Of a DNA stretch of 64,000 bases, positions 61,885 through 64,000 are shown piece by piece (the stretch's first letter is position 1; the number at the start of each line of letters is the position of its first letter). Both the position numbers and the translations under genes were made by a program. A model generated the notes under the pieces. The model did not search any database and had not been told where the DNA came from. It saw nothing but the letters and a program-made list of their open reading frames with translations. This stretch comes from Lachnospiraceae bacterium (GTDB lineage: Bacteria; Bacillota; Clostridia; Lachnospirales; Lachnospiraceae): the NCBI GenBank assembly GCA_015057115.1, contig SVEZ01000011.1, forward strand, positions 165 through 64,164, given 5' to 3'.

Positions 61885-64000
61885 ATGAATAAATTAGAAG
61901 AACACAAGCAGACGCTTTTGGCGCTGATGAAGGATAAACATTATGTTCCCATGAAGCAGAAAGAACTGGCTATGGTACTGAATCTGCCGAGGGAGCGAAG
62001 AGAGGAACTGATAGAGGCCCTAGATGCATTAATTGCGGAAAGGAAGATTATTTGTAACCGTAGAGGCAAGTACATAATTGCGGAAGAGGAACATGTAATT
62101 GGAACTTATTGTGGAACTCCGAATGGATACGGTTTTGTACAGAATGCGGAAATGGAAACGGACATTTTTATTCCGGGAGGGGAAAGCAAGGGAGCTATGC
62201 ACGGTGATACTGTAGAAGTAATGCTTACAGCAACGCCACCGGGAAGACGTCAGGAGGGTAAGATTGTTGCAATTCTGGAACATGGAACCTCAGAATTGAT
62301 TGGAACCTTCCAGCGCAGCAAGAATTTTGGCTTTGTAAAGCCGGATAATCAGCGGTTTAATGAAGATATTTATATTCCGAAGAAGGGCAGCTTTGGTGTT
62401 CGTAACGGAGACAAGGTTGTGGTGAAACTTACGGATTATGGCGATAAGAAGCGCAGACCGGAGGGTGTCATCATTGAAACTTTGGGAGATCCCAAGAATC
62501 TGGATGTGGAGGTTTTGGCCATTGCCAGAGGCTACGGTCTCGTGGATGAGTTCCCAGAGGAAGTTATGGAGGAACTGGAAAATGTGTCAGACGAAGTTCC
62601 GGAGGAAAGCAAGAAGAATCGTCGGGATTTAAGAAATGTGCAGATGGTAACCATTGACGGTGAAGACGCCAAGGATTTAGATGATGCAGTCAGTGTAACC
62701 TATGACGGTCAGTTTTACTACCTGGGGGTGCATATTGCAGATGTTTCTCATTATGTGCGGGAGAGGACTGCCTTAAATGCAGAAGCATATAACAGGGGAA
62801 CCAGTGTATATCTGGCAGACCGGGTGATTCCAATGTTGCCGCGAAAACTGTCTAACGGACTTTGTTCTTTGAATGCAGGAGTAGATCGTCTGGCGTTAAG
62901 TTGCCTTATGACCATCGATGAAAAAGGTGTGATTGTGGATCATGAAATTGTGGAAAGCGTAATCAATGTGGATCGTCGTATGAGCTATACACAGGTACGC
63001 GCCATTGTAGAGGATCAGGATGAAACACTTTGTAAGGAATATGAAGAATTGGTGCCAATGTTTATGCTAATGGCAAAGCTTTCCGGCATTTTAAGAGAGA
63101 ACAGAAGAAAGCGTGGTTCCATTGATTTTGATTTCAAGGAAACGAAAGTGATTTTGGATGAGGCGGGACATGCTATCGATATTAAACCTTATGAGCGAAA
63201 TACGGCTACGAAGCTTATTGAGGATTTCATGTTGGCAGCCAACGAAACGGTGGCACAGGATTATTACTGGCAGGAGATACCGTTTTTGTATAGAACCCAT
63301 GAGAAACCGGATCCGGAAAAAATGCAGAAGCTATCCATTTTTATCCATAATTTTGGTTTGGTATTAAAGGGAGTGTCTCAGGGTGAAGTACATCCGAAGG
63401 AAGTGCAAAAGCTTTTAACCATGATTGAAGGCAAACCGGAAGAGGCACTGATTTCCAGACTTGCGCTGCGTAGTATGAAGCAGGCAAAGTATACGGCGGA
63501 AAATACGGGACACTTTGGTCTGGCAGCACCGTTTTATTGCCATTTTACTTCACCAATCAGACGGTATCCGGATTTGCAGATTCATCGTATAATTAAGGAA
63601 AACCTCCATGGCCAGCTGTCAGAAAAGCGCAAAGAGCATTTTGAAAAGATGATGCCGGAGGTTGGACTTCACTGCAGTCAGCGGGAACGTCGGGCAGATG
63701 AGGCAGAGCGGGAGACCGTAAAGCTTAAGAAAATTGATTATATGGAAAACCGCATGGATGAGGTCTTTGACGGAGTGATTTCCGGTGTTACCGGTTGGGG
63801 ATTGTATGTGGAACTGGATAATACCGTAGAAGGTCTGGTGCGTATCGGAGATATGCGGGACGACTTCTATGATTTCTATGAAGAGTCCTATGAGCTGATC
63901 GGAAAAGCAAACAATAAGCATTATAAGTTGGGACAGAGCGTGAGAGTGAAGGTCAGCAGAATTGACAGACTGGTTCGAACCATCGACTTTGTCCTGGTGG
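61885..64000 (+). CDS. rnr: Ribonuclease R (3' end outside the window)
   Basis: The frame is open from ATG 61885 (GGGAGG before it) to the window edge: 705 codons. Domains in order: N-terminal helix-turn-helix (~1-65), two cold-shock domains (~70-215; GYGFVQNAEMETDIFIP and NFGFVKPDNQRFNEDIYIP), the RNB catalytic domain with DGEDAKDLDDAVSV (~255-270) and HFTSPIRRYPDLQIHR, and the start of the S1 domain (FDGVISGVTGWGLYVEL). It degrades structured RNA 3' to 5' and works with SmpB/tmRNA, whose genes usually follow. Confidence 0.97.
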   Translation, partial: MNKLEEHKQTLLALMKDKHYVPMKQKELAMVLNLPRERREELIEALDALIAERKIICNRRGKYIIAEEEHVIGTYCGTPNGYGFVQNAEMETDIFIPGGESKGAMHGDTVEVMLTATPPGRRQEGKIVAILEHGTSELIGTFQRSKNFGFVKPDNQRFNEDIYIPKKGSFGVRNGDKVVVKLTDYGDKKRRPEGVIIETLGDPKNLDVEVLAIARGYGLVDEFPEEVMEELENVSDEVPEESKKNRRDLRNVQMVTIDGEDAKDLDDAVSVTYDGQFYYLGVHIADVSHYVRERTALNAEAYNRGTSVYLADRVIPMLPRKLSNGLCSLNAGVDRLALSCLMTIDEKGVIVDHEIVESVINVDRRMSYTQVRAIVEDQDETLCKEYEELVPMFMLMAKLSGILRENRRKRGSIDFDFKETKVILDEAGHAIDIKPYERNTATKLIEDFMLAANETVAQDYYWQEIPFLYRTHEKPDPEKMQKLSIFIHNFGLVLKGVSQGEVHPKEVQKLLTMIEGKPEEALISRLALRSMKQAKYTAENTGHFGLAAPFYCHFTSPIRRYPDLQIHRIIKENLHGQLSEKRKEHFEKMMPEVGLHCSQRERRADEAERETVKLKKIDYMENRMDEVFDGVISGVTGWGLYVELDNTVEGLVRIGDMRDDFYDFYEESYELIGKANNKHYKLGQSVRVKVSRIDRLVRTIDFVLV

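Overview
The window reads as chromosomal DNA of a strictly anaerobic, low-to-mid GC Firmicute, most likely a Lachnospiraceae (Clostridium cluster XIVa) member. This rests on pyruvate:ferredoxin oxidoreductase, oxygen-sensitive class III ribonucleotide reductase with its activase, a PPi-type phosphofructokinase, strong AGGAGG ribosome binding sites and the gene order ylxM-ffh-rpsP-khpA-rimM-trmD-rplS-lepB-rbgA-rnhB. FliK-like and FlhB-like genes and one possible sigma-28 site hint at a motile relative, but no flagellar gene proper is in view. No rRNA, tRNA, CRISPR array, phage or insertion sequence was seen.

Layout. 1-3.3 kb: the end of a heptad-repeat coiled-coil gene, a secreted C69 peptidase broken by a one-base frameshift, and pncB. 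3.3-14.2 kb: the SRP/ribosome/tRNA-modification cluster, interrupted by an HD-GYP response regulator between trmD and rplS, then two signal peptidases around rbgA, rnhB, a FliK-like and an FlhB-tail-like gene, and yraN flanked by two long palindromes. 14.4-17.8 kb: an ABC-F ATPase (minus strand) and a YfcC-type carrier. 18.1-27.3 kb: an oligopeptide ABC transporter operon in which several parts are architecturally odd: a binding protein that looks circularly permuted, an OppD with about 235 extra coiled-coil residues inside its nucleotide-binding domain, an OppF with a membrane tail, and an unrecognised membrane-anchored protein. 27.4-31 kb: PFOR. 31-32.5 kb: a gene-poor, hairpin-rich stretch with one small membrane protein gene.

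32.5-42.5 kb: a DUF4367-like membrane protein, a DUF512 radical SAM protein, der-plsY-gpsA-PPi-phosphofructokinase, nrdD-nrdG and dut. 42.6-45.3 kb: two charged proteins of unknown function and a phosphoribosyltransferase-like protein. 45.3-54.4 kb: a putative ECF sigma factor / polytopic membrane protein / PrsW-type protease set, followed by a small two-helix membrane protein and two tandem ~1,100-residue secreted paralogues; this could be a regulated cell-surface locus. 54.6-58.2 kb: purC-purF-purB. 58.25-58.7 kb: two tandem-repeat arrays, one with a strict 42-bp period. 58.9-64 kb: a PD-(D/E)XK-like nuclease overlapping tail-to-tail with a membrane-anchored carboxylesterase, then secG and most of rnr, which runs off the end.

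The strongest leads for something undescribed are the re-arranged peptide transporter, the sigma/PrsW/surface-protein locus, the paired long palindromes around yraN and the 42-bp phased array. All family calls come from reading the translated sequence by eye; no database search was run.
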